Below, piece after piece: positions 37,331 to 44,723 of a stretch of DNA of 50,673 bases. The notes under the pieces were generated by a model. It searched no databases. It saw only the letters and a list, made by a program, of their open reading frames with translations, and was not told the origin of the DNA. The position numbers and the translations under genes were made by a program. The first letter of the stretch is position 1; the number at the start of each line of letters is the position of its first letter. Source of the stretch: CAUZEB01 sp963578655 (GTDB taxonomy: Bacteria > Chloroflexota > Dehalococcoidia > Lucifugimonadales > CAUZEB01); assembly GCA_963578655.1 (NCBI GenBank), contig CAUZEB010000001.1:1-50673 (forward strand). The letters run 5' to 3'.

Positions 37331-38545
37331 ATGTATAATGACGTTGCAACTAATGCGGTGATTATAAGTGCTAAAAGAACCCCAATTGGAAAATTTCAGG
37401 GTGCTTTGAGTAAATATAAAGCACATGAATTGGGAGGCATTGCTATAAGGTCTGCAGTACAAGCGGCCCGTCTATCGGATACCGATGACATAGACGAAGT
37501 TTTAATGGGTAATGTTGTATCGGCTGGTTTAGGACAAAATATAGCCAGGCAATGTGGCATATCAGCCGGTCTCCCCACTACAGTGGGAGCCAGCACTATA
37601 AATAAGGTATGTGGTGCAGGATTGAAAGCCGTAATTTTGGCTGCCCAAGCTATTAAGGCTAACGATGGGGATTTGTTTGTGGCCGGTGGTGTAGAAAATA
37701 TGAGTCAAGCGCCACATATTGTTAATGGACGACAGAATGAGTTAAAATTCGGCAATGTTGAAATGAAGGATTCTCTATATATAGATGGCTTACTTTGTCC
37801 CTTTGAAGGCTGGACAATGGGACAAGCAGCAGAATTCATAGCGGACGAATTTCAAGTTTCTAGAGAAGCAATGGACAGATATGCATTATCCAGTCATCAG
37901 AAGGCCATTGTGGCTATGGACACCGATAAATTTAAACAAGAAATCATTCCCATCAATGTTAAATCTAGGGATGGTCAGATAAGCCAAATTGGACAAGATG
38001 AATCTCCGAGACGCGATACAACTCTTAAATCTCTCAGTAAACTCAAACCGGTGTTTGCCACAGATGGAAAAGTAACCCCAGGGAATGCTCCTGGTTTGAA
38101 TGATGCTGCAGTAGCATTGGTGGTATCCAGTGAGGCAAGGGCTATAGAACTTGGCACTAAACCACTTGCCAAAATAGTTGGCTATGCGCAAAAGGCCGTC
38201 GATCCTAGGTATGTGTTTGATGCTCCAAGTAGGATTATCCCTCATTTGCTAGATAAGGTAGGATGGAGCCTGAGCGATGTAGACCTGATTGAATTGAACG
38301 AAGCTTTTGCAGCTCAGGTATTGGCTAATGGCTACTCAATGGCGGAAATGGGATGGGATTGGAATAAACTAAACGTTAATGGAGGAGCAATTGCTTTGGG
38401 TCACCCATTGGGAGCCACAGGGGCGCGATTGTTAACGACTTTGGTTTATGCACTTAAGGATCGAGGGCTTAGAAAGGGAATAGCCGTTCTGTGTTTGGGA
38501 GGTGGTGAGGCTGTTGCGATGTGTGTGGAAGCATACAAGGATTAA
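37331..38545 (+). CDS. Acetyl-CoA C-acetyltransferase (thiolase)
   Basis: 404-residue thiolase. Cys94 (INKVCGAGLKA) is the nucleophile, His358 (GGAIALGHPLG) and Cys388 (AVLCLGGGEAVAM) complete the triad. It splits or joins acetoacetyl-CoA or 3-ketoacyl-CoA. Downstream of the dehydrogenase, it likely finishes the catabolic path. An AGGAGG at 38573-38578 after its stop has no gene to serve. Confidence 0.94.
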   Translation: MYNDVATNAVIISAKRTPIGKFQGALSKYKAHELGGIAIRSAVQAARLSDTDDIDEVLMGNVVSAGLGQNIARQCGISAGLPTTVGASTINKVCGAGLKAVILAAQAIKANDGDLFVAGGVENMSQAPHIVNGRQNELKFGNVEMKDSLYIDGLLCPFEGWTMGQAAEFIADEFQVSREAMDRYALSSHQKAIVAMDTDKFKQEIIPINVKSRDGQISQIGQDESPRRDTTLKSLSKLKPVFATDGKVTPGNAPGLNDAAVALVVSSEARAIELGTKPLAKIVGYAQKAVDPRYVFDAPSRIIPHLLDKVGWSLSDVDLIELNEAFAAQVLANGYSMAEMGWDWNKLNVNGGAIALGHPLGATGARLLTTLVYALKDRGLRKGIAVLCLGGGEAVAMCVEAYKD

Positions 38546-38586
38546 ATAACCATTGGATACCAATTAATATGTAGGAGGAATCGTTG

Positions 38587-39942
38587 TTACGGCGCTTCAG
38601 CCGTTAACTGTTGCGATCGTGCTTCCGGTGGAAGTGAATTTTCCCAGTTAGGGATGAGAAGCTGTTTTGATGGTTCTAGGAGTAAAACAATAGCGGAACC
38701 GGCAAAGCTGAAAGCCATCGACAGGATAAGCAGAGCATTGTAAGAGTCAATAACGTATAGAACAAGACCAGATAGTCCGACCGCTACACCATGCCCTATC
38801 AATGCTCCCATCATTTGAAATCCGTAAGTTGTTCCTATAGGACCCGGACCAAAATATTGACGATTTACGACGATATATGTAGACATTTCTCCGCCAAAAC
38901 CCATTCCAAAGAAGATGCCAAACATATAAAACATCCAGACGTCGGAGGCCCAAAACAGAGAAAGAACGGTGATACCTTGTACAAACATCGCAAGGACCAT
39001 GATAGCTTTTCCCCCGAACTGTTCGGCAATAATAGGCGAAACAAAACGACTTATAACACTAAAGAGAGATATCAGGCTGAGTATCCATGCTGCTGTTATT
39101 AAGCTAATTCCCTGTTGCATCGCCAAGGGGATAGAATAGATAAGGATGATACCATGACCAGCACATCCAAGACTGTGTATTACAGGGAGATTCCAGAACG
39201 CTCGAGTTCGTCTTATATGCTTATTGTAGGTTTTTAGTCTCAGTCGCTCAATGTTTTTTGGCATTGAGATTTCCTCAGAAACCTGGGCACTTAATCCATA
39301 GGGATTTAAGCCCAGGTCGGCTGGACGATTTCTGAAAATGAGCGTTAGTATCATCAAGAGGGTTCCCCCAGTAAGACCTATAGTCCAAAAGGTGCCTCGC
39401 CAGCCAACCCCTTCTATTAGAGAGGCTATTAAAGGTGACATAATAGCCGTGCCTATACCACCGGCTCCCCAGAGCAAGCCTATAGCTAGTCCTAATCTTC
39501 TACGAAACCAAAGACTCACAGCGGCTATGAGCGGGACCATAGATATCGACTGTGTTATTGATAACATGACACCAAATGTTAGGAAGAAATGCCAAGCATG
39601 TGTCATGATACCCATCAATACCATGCTAGATGCGTATAGGAGTCCGCCCAATAACAGCATTACACGCGCTCCATATCGATCTCCTAGCCAGCCACTGATC
39701 GGAGAGAATAAAGCACCGACAAAGTAATAGACCATTAGAGCAGAACTGATCAAGCTTATGCTCCAACCGAAACCACCTTCGGAATCACTGAGAGGCGCTA
39801 CAATTACTCCTGCAGCCATGCCAATAGAGGCTCCAAGGACCTGTACCACTACTAGAAGTGATACGACAACCCACCCGTAGTGAATACCGTAAGGTAAACG
39901 GGTGGCTAAGTGCCTCATGGTCATTCTTGAAGAAAGATTCAT
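38587..39942 (-). CDS. MFS transporter (monocarboxylate/oxalate-formate antiporter-like)
   Basis: 451-residue MFS carrier, twelve hydrophobic segments. The N-terminal signature YGIHYGWVVVSLLVVVQVLG and the loop GWLGDRYGARVML resemble the MCT and oxalate/formate antiporter group. Likely exchanges organic acids. It converges with the thiolase gene. Substrate unknown. Confidence 0.87.
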   Translation of the reverse strand: MNLSSRMTMRHLATRLPYGIHYGWVVVSLLVVVQVLGASIGMAAGVIVAPLSDSEGGFGWSISLISSALMVYYFVGALFSPISGWLGDRYGARVMLLLGGLLYASSMVLMGIMTHAWHFFLTFGVMLSITQSISMVPLIAAVSLWFRRRLGLAIGLLWGAGGIGTAIMSPLIASLIEGVGWRGTFWTIGLTGGTLLMILTLIFRNRPADLGLNPYGLSAQVSEEISMPKNIERLRLKTYNKHIRRTRAFWNLPVIHSLGCAGHGIILIYSIPLAMQQGISLITAAWILSLISLFSVISRFVSPIIAEQFGGKAIMVLAMFVQGITVLSLFWASDVWMFYMFGIFFGMGFGGEMSTYIVVNRQYFGPGPIGTTYGFQMMGALIGHGVAVGLSGLVLYVIDSYNALLILSMAFSFAGSAIVLLLEPSKQLLIPNWENSLPPEARSQQLTAEAP

Positions 39943-39973
39943 GCTTTAAACCCCGGTAAATGTCTTGCAGTGA

Positions 39974-40255
39974 TCAATGTAAAGGACACGCTATCAATAA
40001 AGTATTACCCCACCACGTGTCTGCTGATGTCTTTGGGCTGGTGGACGTAGGAGGTATCTTACTAGAGTCCAACTGGACATTTTTAGCCTGTAAATTTAGA
40101 TTGGATGAACTAACAATGGGAAGGGAAAGATTTCTATCTCTCCCCATTGCATCTATTGAAACTGCCCGAGCTCCGAAATATATAAACAATATCGTTGTTA
40201 TACTCAAAACAATTATGGGTACTATTATTGTCTGTATTGGTGGATGCTTAAACAA
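39974..40255 (-). CDS. Small single-pass membrane protein, unknown
   Basis: 93 residues, not recognised. One hydrophobic segment (IIVPIIVLSITTILFIYFG) near the N-terminus, then a polar Ser/Thr/Pro-rich outer part. The start must be TTG 40255 or a codon such as ATA nearby, as a TAG lies upstream and no ATG is in frame. The opposite strand also has a 106-codon frame. I lean to the minus strand because of the membrane segment and the same orientation as both neighbours. Confidence 0.35.
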   Translation of the reverse strand: MFKHPPIQTIIVPIIVLSITTILFIYFGARAVSIDAMGRDRNLSLPIVSSSNLNLQAKNVQLDSSKIPPTSTSPKTSADTWWGNTLLIACPLH

Positions 40256-40342
40256 GGCTTGTTCTATGTTTCCCTTATGATTGAATATTGACTAATGTCT
40301 ATCTAAGTAGATGCATTAAGTGACTGTAGATAAATGCTGACA

Positions 40343-40897
40343 TTATGGCAGCTCAACTCCCGTTAGTATATAAATTATTTGGTCCACCATGGCTTCAGCT
40401 CTAGAACGGAGTTCCTTTTTTGTTAACGACGCGATTGGATGGGCGGTGTATATTATAGGGTAATGAGGATCTCCCCACATTTTTGCCATTGCTTTGGAGG
40501 TTTCTATAAATGAATCTGTACATATCGTGACGGATGGAATACCAGCTTTTTCGACGTGAATGCCGTCGTGCACACTGCACGCACTGCATGAACCTCAGTC
40601 TCCTACGCCGACAATCACATAGTCACACTCCTCGGCCATAGATTGAATCACACTAGGCTCGGCTGGTTTGGAAGCGGAAGGTTTTCGGTGATACTTAACC
40701 TCATTAACGCCGAATCTTTGATGAATAAGATTTTTGATTGCCTCTAACAATTCCTTTGCATTGACCTTACTATCATCGATCAATCCCATACGTTTGTTTG
40801 ATAGAGTCGAGAGTTTTTCTGCACCGGAGAATCCGACTTCTATAGGTTCAGTTACTGGGTTAACCAGTATCATCGAACCGCGAGAACTTGAGATCAT
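40343..40897 (-). CDS. UGSC-family selenoprotein (in-frame TGA read as Sec)
   Basis: A 184-residue protein read through an in-frame TGA at 40597-40595. The frame before it ends in DYVIVGVGD, then the TGA, then GSCSACSVHDGIHVEKAG continues unbroken for 83 residues. The motif U-GSC-SAC with a Sec at residue 101 is that of UGSC-type selenoproteins known from marine metagenomes, a family related to reductases of the glycine/betaine type. A hairpin fitting a bacterial SECIS lies right after the TGA. AAGGA sits eight bases before the ATG. The role is not established; a thiol/selenol redox function is likely from the motif. SelA, SelB, SelD and tRNA-Sec are not in the window. Confidence 0.88.
40562..40597 (-). 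promoter_or_regulatory. Bacterial SECIS element
   Basis: Read on the minus strand from U1 of UGA, a perfect 6-bp upper stem CGTGCA/TGCACG (positions 17-22 and 26-31) closes a loop G23-U24-G25. Below it a bulged G16 and a weaker stem (GC.GT with AC.GC) reach toward the UGA. The loop GU at 23/24 is the spot SelB recognises in E. coli fdhF. The spacing is within the usual range for bacterial SECIS. Confidence 0.7.
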
Positions 40898-41053
40898 GTA
40901 GACATTCCTTTCAATGAAACTTTCTAGTATGCGTTAAAATAATCACGTTGCGGAGAATCCCCAGTCTATCACATGACTAAATTGGTTACATGATGGTCTT
41001 TTGCTCTATCAGAGAGATTACTTGACCACATATAGAGTGACAATACAAAAGAA

Positions 41054-41296
41054 CTATATACTGACTGTTCTAGAAGCACATGCGCAAGATCCACCACCAC
41101 CACAACATCCTCCCCCTCCACTAATAGACGTCGATGGCCCATTACCTGTTGAGGAGAAAGCAGAAAAAACGGAGAATTTTCGTCTTGTTTTACTTCCGCA
41201 ATCGGGACAACTTATGATCATATCCATACTGCTTAAGGAGAGCAACTTCTGAAATTCAGCGTTACAACTTTCACACGCATATTCATAAATAGGCAC
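41054..41296 (-). CDS. FmdB-family zinc ribbon protein
   Basis: 80 residues. MPIYEYACESC is the family start, and Cys8, Cys11, Cys30 and Cys33 form the zinc ribbon. The C-terminal tail is rich in Gly, Ser and Cys, as in many members. Possibly a transcriptional or chaperone-like accessory protein, function not settled. The start is GTG 41296 behind AGGTGA. Confidence 0.88.
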   Translation of the reverse strand: MPIYEYACESCNAEFQKLLSLSSMDMIISCPDCGSKTRRKFSVFSAFSSTGNGPSTSISGGGGCCGGGGSCACASRTVSI

Positions 41297-41454
41297 AGAT
41301 TCACCTCAAATGTTTACGTCTTGTTATTTTAGATGTTAGGCTAGTCGAGGTCAACAGAGTTATAATGAATATGATGTGCGTAACGACCTTGATGAAATAA
41401 ATTGAAGTGTATAACAAGCAAGTTGAAATTAGAATTTTATGAGAGGACCGGTTC

Positions 41455-42657
41455 ATGTCAACTCAATATGATTTCCCGGATGAAAATGGACACTATGGAT
41501 CTTTTGGTGGTAGGTTCGTTCCGGAAACCCTGATGGCAGCTCTGGAAGAATTGGAAAAGGAATACGATAAGATCCGTGAGGACGAATCTTTTCAAGCTGA
41601 ATTAAAACTGCTAGCTAAACATTATGTGGGAAGACCCACGCCTCTGTATTATGCAGAAAACCTTACTCGAGAACTGGGCGGAGCACGAATTTTCTTAAAA
41701 CGAGAAGATCTAGCTCATACTGGGGCTCATAAGATTAATAACGCCCTAGGACAAGGGCTTCTCGCTAGCAGAATGAATAAGAATCGTATCATAGCTGAAA
41801 CTGGAGCTGGACAGCACGGTGTGGCTACAGCCACAATTTGCTCTATGCTAAAACAGGACTGCGTTATATACATGGGTCAAGAAGACATAAGACGTCAATC
41901 CCTCAATGTCTTTAGAATGAAACTTTTAGGAGCTGAGGTTCGGGCGGTGAAATCGGGGAGTCGTACACTTAAAGACGCTATTAATGAATGTATCCGAGAC
42001 TGGGTAACCAATGTGGGGAATACACATTATCTTATAGGGAGTGTCGTTGGGCCCCATCCTTACCCCATGATGGTAAGGGATTTTCAATCAGTGATAGGGA
42101 GAGAAGCCAAAAAACAGCTGATAGAAGCCACGGGTCAGCTCCCAAATTATGTAACTGCTTGCGTAGGAGGTGGTAGTAATTCGATCGGATTATTCTACGA
42201 CTTTATTCAAGATGAGGAAACCAAACTCATAGGGATTGAAGCAGCTGGTAAAGGGCTGGATACGGGACTACATTCATCTACCTTGGTTGCAGGCCGAGTC
42301 GGAGTTCTCCATGGCAGCATGTCATATCTGTTGCAGGATGAAGACGGACAGGTTGAAGAAGCGCATAGTATATCAGCTGGCCTTGATTATCCTGGTGTTG
42401 GTCCTGAGCATAGCTATCTCAAGGACATCGGCAGAGCCAAGTATATTGGCGTTACTGATGCCGAAGCGTTAGATGGGTTTCAGTTGCTTTGTCGTACGGA
42501 AGGCATTATTCCAGCACTAGAACCCGCCCATGTTATACATTATTTATCCAAACTAGCGCCAACTTTATCCAAAGACGAAATTATATTAGTTGGACTCAGT
42601 GGTCGTGGAGATAAAGATATTGATACTGTAGCAAGCGAACTAAATGTGAGCGTGTGA
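41455..42657 (+). CDS. trpB: Tryptophan synthase beta chain
   Basis: 400 residues. Lys93 in AHTGAHKINNA carries PLP; AETGAGQHGVATAT and CVGGGSNSIG are the other cofactor contacts, and GSVVGPHPYPMMVRDFQ is diagnostic of TrpB1-type. Makes tryptophan from indole and serine. trpA, expected directly downstream, is absent; the next frame is an unknown gene. GAGAGGACC lies before the ATG. Confidence 0.95.
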   Translation: MSTQYDFPDENGHYGSFGGRFVPETLMAALEELEKEYDKIREDESFQAELKLLAKHYVGRPTPLYYAENLTRELGGARIFLKREDLAHTGAHKINNALGQGLLASRMNKNRIIAETGAGQHGVATATICSMLKQDCVIYMGQEDIRRQSLNVFRMKLLGAEVRAVKSGSRTLKDAINECIRDWVTNVGNTHYLIGSVVGPHPYPMMVRDFQSVIGREAKKQLIEATGQLPNYVTACVGGGSNSIGLFYDFIQDEETKLIGIEAAGKGLDTGLHSSTLVAGRVGVLHGSMSYLLQDEDGQVEEAHSISAGLDYPGVGPEHSYLKDIGRAKYIGVTDAEALDGFQLLCRTEGIIPALEPAHVIHYLSKLAPTLSKDEIILVGLSGRGDKDIDTVASELNVSV

Positions 42658-42725
42658 CCCTTGAAGTACGGATGCTATATATTTGAAAATAATGGAATGC
42701 TGTAAACAAAACTTGGCAACATAAC

Positions 42726-43118
42726 ATGAAGATAGAGATCGTCAAAGTGCCATCTCAGCGATTAATCATTCCGACGATTGTTGCGCAATTTATAGGCGAA
42801 GCTATAGATCATCACGTCGCCGAACGAAATCCTGTCCATGGACAGATGGGTCAGATCAATTTCCTGCATAAACTTGGATATATGGATCCAGCCATGCATG
42901 ATCGCTCATATTCGCGTCACTCAAATGGTTGGACTCAGGATATACTTAGTTGTGAAGGTCTGCAGACTTGTACGTTAGCGACCTACCCTGTAAACATAGG
43001 GCCGAGAATGGATATTTTGAGGCATATTACATCCTCCCGCATATTGCCCAAGGGCGAAGAAATCCTTAAACTTTCTTTGTATGTAATTCCTCTCAATAAA
43101 CCATTAAATGTTGGTTGA
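42726..43118 (+). CDS. Hypothetical protein
   Basis: 130 residues, not recognised. It has a mixed alpha/beta look with a His-rich stretch (IDHHVAERNPVHGQ) and two nearby cysteines (LSCEGLQTCT). No membrane segment or signal is seen, and no clear ribosome site precedes the ATG. It lies between trpB and the YtkA-like gene on the same strand. Confidence 0.4.
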   Translation: MKIEIVKVPSQRLIIPTIVAQFIGEAIDHHVAERNPVHGQMGQINFLHKLGYMDPAMHDRSYSRHSNGWTQDILSCEGLQTCTLATYPVNIGPRMDILRHITSSRILPKGEEILKLSLYVIPLNKPLNVG

Positions 43119-43196
43119 TGTATCTAGTGACCTAAATTTGAATATTTATGAAAACCTTGCTGGTTGGAAACACGATTTTGAGAGTGTAGTACAGGT

Positions 43197-43754
43197 TTGA
43201 GAATCTTAAGTCTTGCTTTTATAGTTGCGATCGTGGCTTTAAGCGTAACAACATATAGTGATAGGTTGGCTTTCGTCGAGGCTAACGGTCGTATAATAGA
43301 GTATCAATCACAGTTGATTGGTCATTACGAAGTCTTGCTGGGAACAGTCCCTGATAGTCCTCTCGTAGGAGTTACGCATCTAACTATTCGCATAAAAGAT
43401 GTTAGGACAGGATTGTTCAGTACCGCTGCAGTTGTGTCGGTTACTGGAACAGGTCCAAATACCGATGCGAACGGATTAGAGCCTGTGAGTGCCAAGCGTG
43501 ATCCTATAGACCGTAGTTACCATGATCTCAGCCTGGTTTTCGATCACCCAGGGCTGTGGACGATCACCGTTTTATTCGAAGACTATGAAGGTGCCCATTC
43601 TGCAAACTTTTTGATAAACGTGCGTAAATCTAACCCTGTATCCGGTATATTTACCCTAATAGGCCTCATGGCTTTCCTTGGAGTATTAGGACTATCAGCG
43701 AGAGTTTATCTTAAAGAACGTAAAAGAGGTAAAAATAAGAAACCATCCCGATGA
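43197..43754 (+). CDS. YtkA/FixH-like membrane-anchored protein
   Basis: 185 residues. An N-terminal signal-like helix (LSLAFIVAIVALSVTTY), a beta-sandwich of about 120 residues with PGLWTITVLFEDYEG, and a C-terminal anchor (FTLIGLMAFLGVLGLSARVYL) followed by a basic tail. The pattern fits YtkA-like domains found near copper handling and cytochrome genes. The start is TTG 43197, with a TGA six codons upstream. First gene of the 43.2-46.3 kb cluster. Confidence 0.65.
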   Translation: MRILSLAFIVAIVALSVTTYSDRLAFVEANGRIIEYQSQLIGHYEVLLGTVPDSPLVGVTHLTIRIKDVRTGLFSTAAVVSVTGTGPNTDANGLEPVSAKRDPIDRSYHDLSLVFDHPGLWTITVLFEDYEGAHSANFLINVRKSNPVSGIFTLIGLMAFLGVLGLSARVYLKERKRGKNKKPSR

Positions 43755-43864
43755 TCTGACTTCTATGAGGAGATTAAAGTTATGAAGAGTGTTTATATGT
43801 TAACACTGTTACTAATGGTGTTGGCTACGATCGACAGTCCTCTTTCACAGAAAATGCTGAAGGG

Positions 43865-44293
43865 GTGAATATTAATCTTGACATTTCACCAAGGGAAATA
43901 GGGCTCAATACATTTACGATTTCACTTTATGATAGTTCGGGTGCTCCGTTAGAAGGGATATCAGAGATTATAATGAAGAACAGCTATCTTGAGGAAGACT
44001 TAGGAGAAGATTTCATATATCTTAATCGATTTGCTACTGGAATATATACTGCAGACGATATAAATATCGTTCTCGCTGGCCGATGGCAGACAGTTTTATC
44101 CATTAAACGATCGGACGGGTTCGACATTAAGACCGCTTACCGCTATCCGGTGAATATAATGCGAGGCAGTAGTTCAACAATTTCTCCTTCTAATAAAACC
44201 AGTAAAATCTTCTTAGGGGTAGAGATAATTCTCCTAGGCATTCTTTTTATGGGTAATGGGTATAGGTATACCTTTAGGTGGCTGGTATTCTAG
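43865..44293 (+). CDS. YtkA-like domain protein (5' and 3' ends disrupted)
   Basis: 142 residues as the longest open frame, starting at GTG 43865. The body is a YtkA-like beta-sandwich (ISPREIGLNTFTISLYDSSG, AGRWQTVLSIKRSDG) followed by a hydrophobic segment (KIFLGVEIILLGILFMG). The likely original start is ATG 43782, with AGGAG upstream and a signal peptide (MKSVYMLTLLLMVLA), which is one base out of frame; restoring one A in the AAAA at 43851-43854 joins it. At the 3' end an exact 7-bp duplication shifts the frame into the cytochrome gene. It may be a pseudogene or a sequencing artefact. Confidence 0.6.
   Translation: MNINLDISPREIGLNTFTISLYDSSGAPLEGISEIIMKNSYLEEDLGEDFIYLNRFATGIYTADDINIVLAGRWQTVLSIKRSDGFDIKTAYRYPVNIMRGSSSTISPSNKTSKIFLGVEIILLGILFMGNGYRYTFRWLVF
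44249..44262 (+). repeat. Exact 7-bp tandem duplication ATGGGTA x2
   Basis: Two adjacent copies at 44249-44255 and 44256-44262 at the junction of the YtkA-like and cytochrome c frames. Removing one copy fuses them into a single open frame. Confidence 0.9.
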
Positions 44294-44684
44294 ACGAGGG
44301 ATCTCAGCTTTAGGATCCGGAATTGTATTGTTTATAGCCGGGGCGATTGTGCTAGTTAATTATGGATCGATTGATTCGGGGGTAGAGAAAAATATTAGAA
44401 ATCCCATTTCACCAAATATGGGATCTCTCGAGACAGGGAAAGACTTGTACAAGAAGTATTGTCAGACCTGCCATGGACCGGGCGGTTTAGGTGATGGCCC
44501 ATCTGCTGTTTATTTGGACTCAGCTCCCGCTAATTTGCGGACTCATGTTCCTCTACATCCGGATCGAGGTCTCTTTAGGTTTATTTATAATGGTATTATT
44601 GATACAGAAATGAAAGGTATGAAGAATACTCTTTCCAATGAACATGTTTGGCATATAGTAAATTATATTCAAACCTTTGAGTAA
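44256..44684 (+). CDS. Membrane-anchored c-type cytochrome
   Basis: 142 residues. A hydrophobic N-terminal segment (ISALGSGIVLFIAGAIVLV, 17-35) anchors a mono-haem domain with CQTCH at 69-73. The axial Met is Met119 or Met122 (TEMKGM). The start ATG is the second copy of the 7-bp repeat and overlaps the upstream frame by 38 bp. It was probably the C-terminal part of a YtkA-cytochrome c fusion. It would carry electrons outside the membrane. Confidence 0.82.
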   Translation: MGIGIPLGGWYSRRGISALGSGIVLFIAGAIVLVNYGSIDSGVEKNIRNPISPNMGSLETGKDLYKKYCQTCHGPGGLGDGPSAVYLDSAPANLRTHVPLHPDRGLFRFIYNGIIDTEMKGMKNTLSNEHVWHIVNYIQTFE

Positions 44685-44723
44685 CTAGATCCAGCATCAA
44701 TAATTATTAGGAGCGCGGGACGT

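Noticed and set aside
38551..38563. Short hairpin ATTGG-ATA-CCAAT between convergent genes
   Set aside because: Only 5 bp with a 3-nt loop and no T-run, too weak to call a terminator.
39960..40280. 106-codon plus-strand frame
   Set aside because: Antisense to the small membrane-protein frame, no ribosome site, and opposite in direction to the neighbouring minus-strand genes; the minus strand reads better.
41001..41252. 83-codon plus-strand frame rich in Pro
   Set aside because: Antisense of the Gly/Cys-rich tail of the FmdB zinc ribbon.
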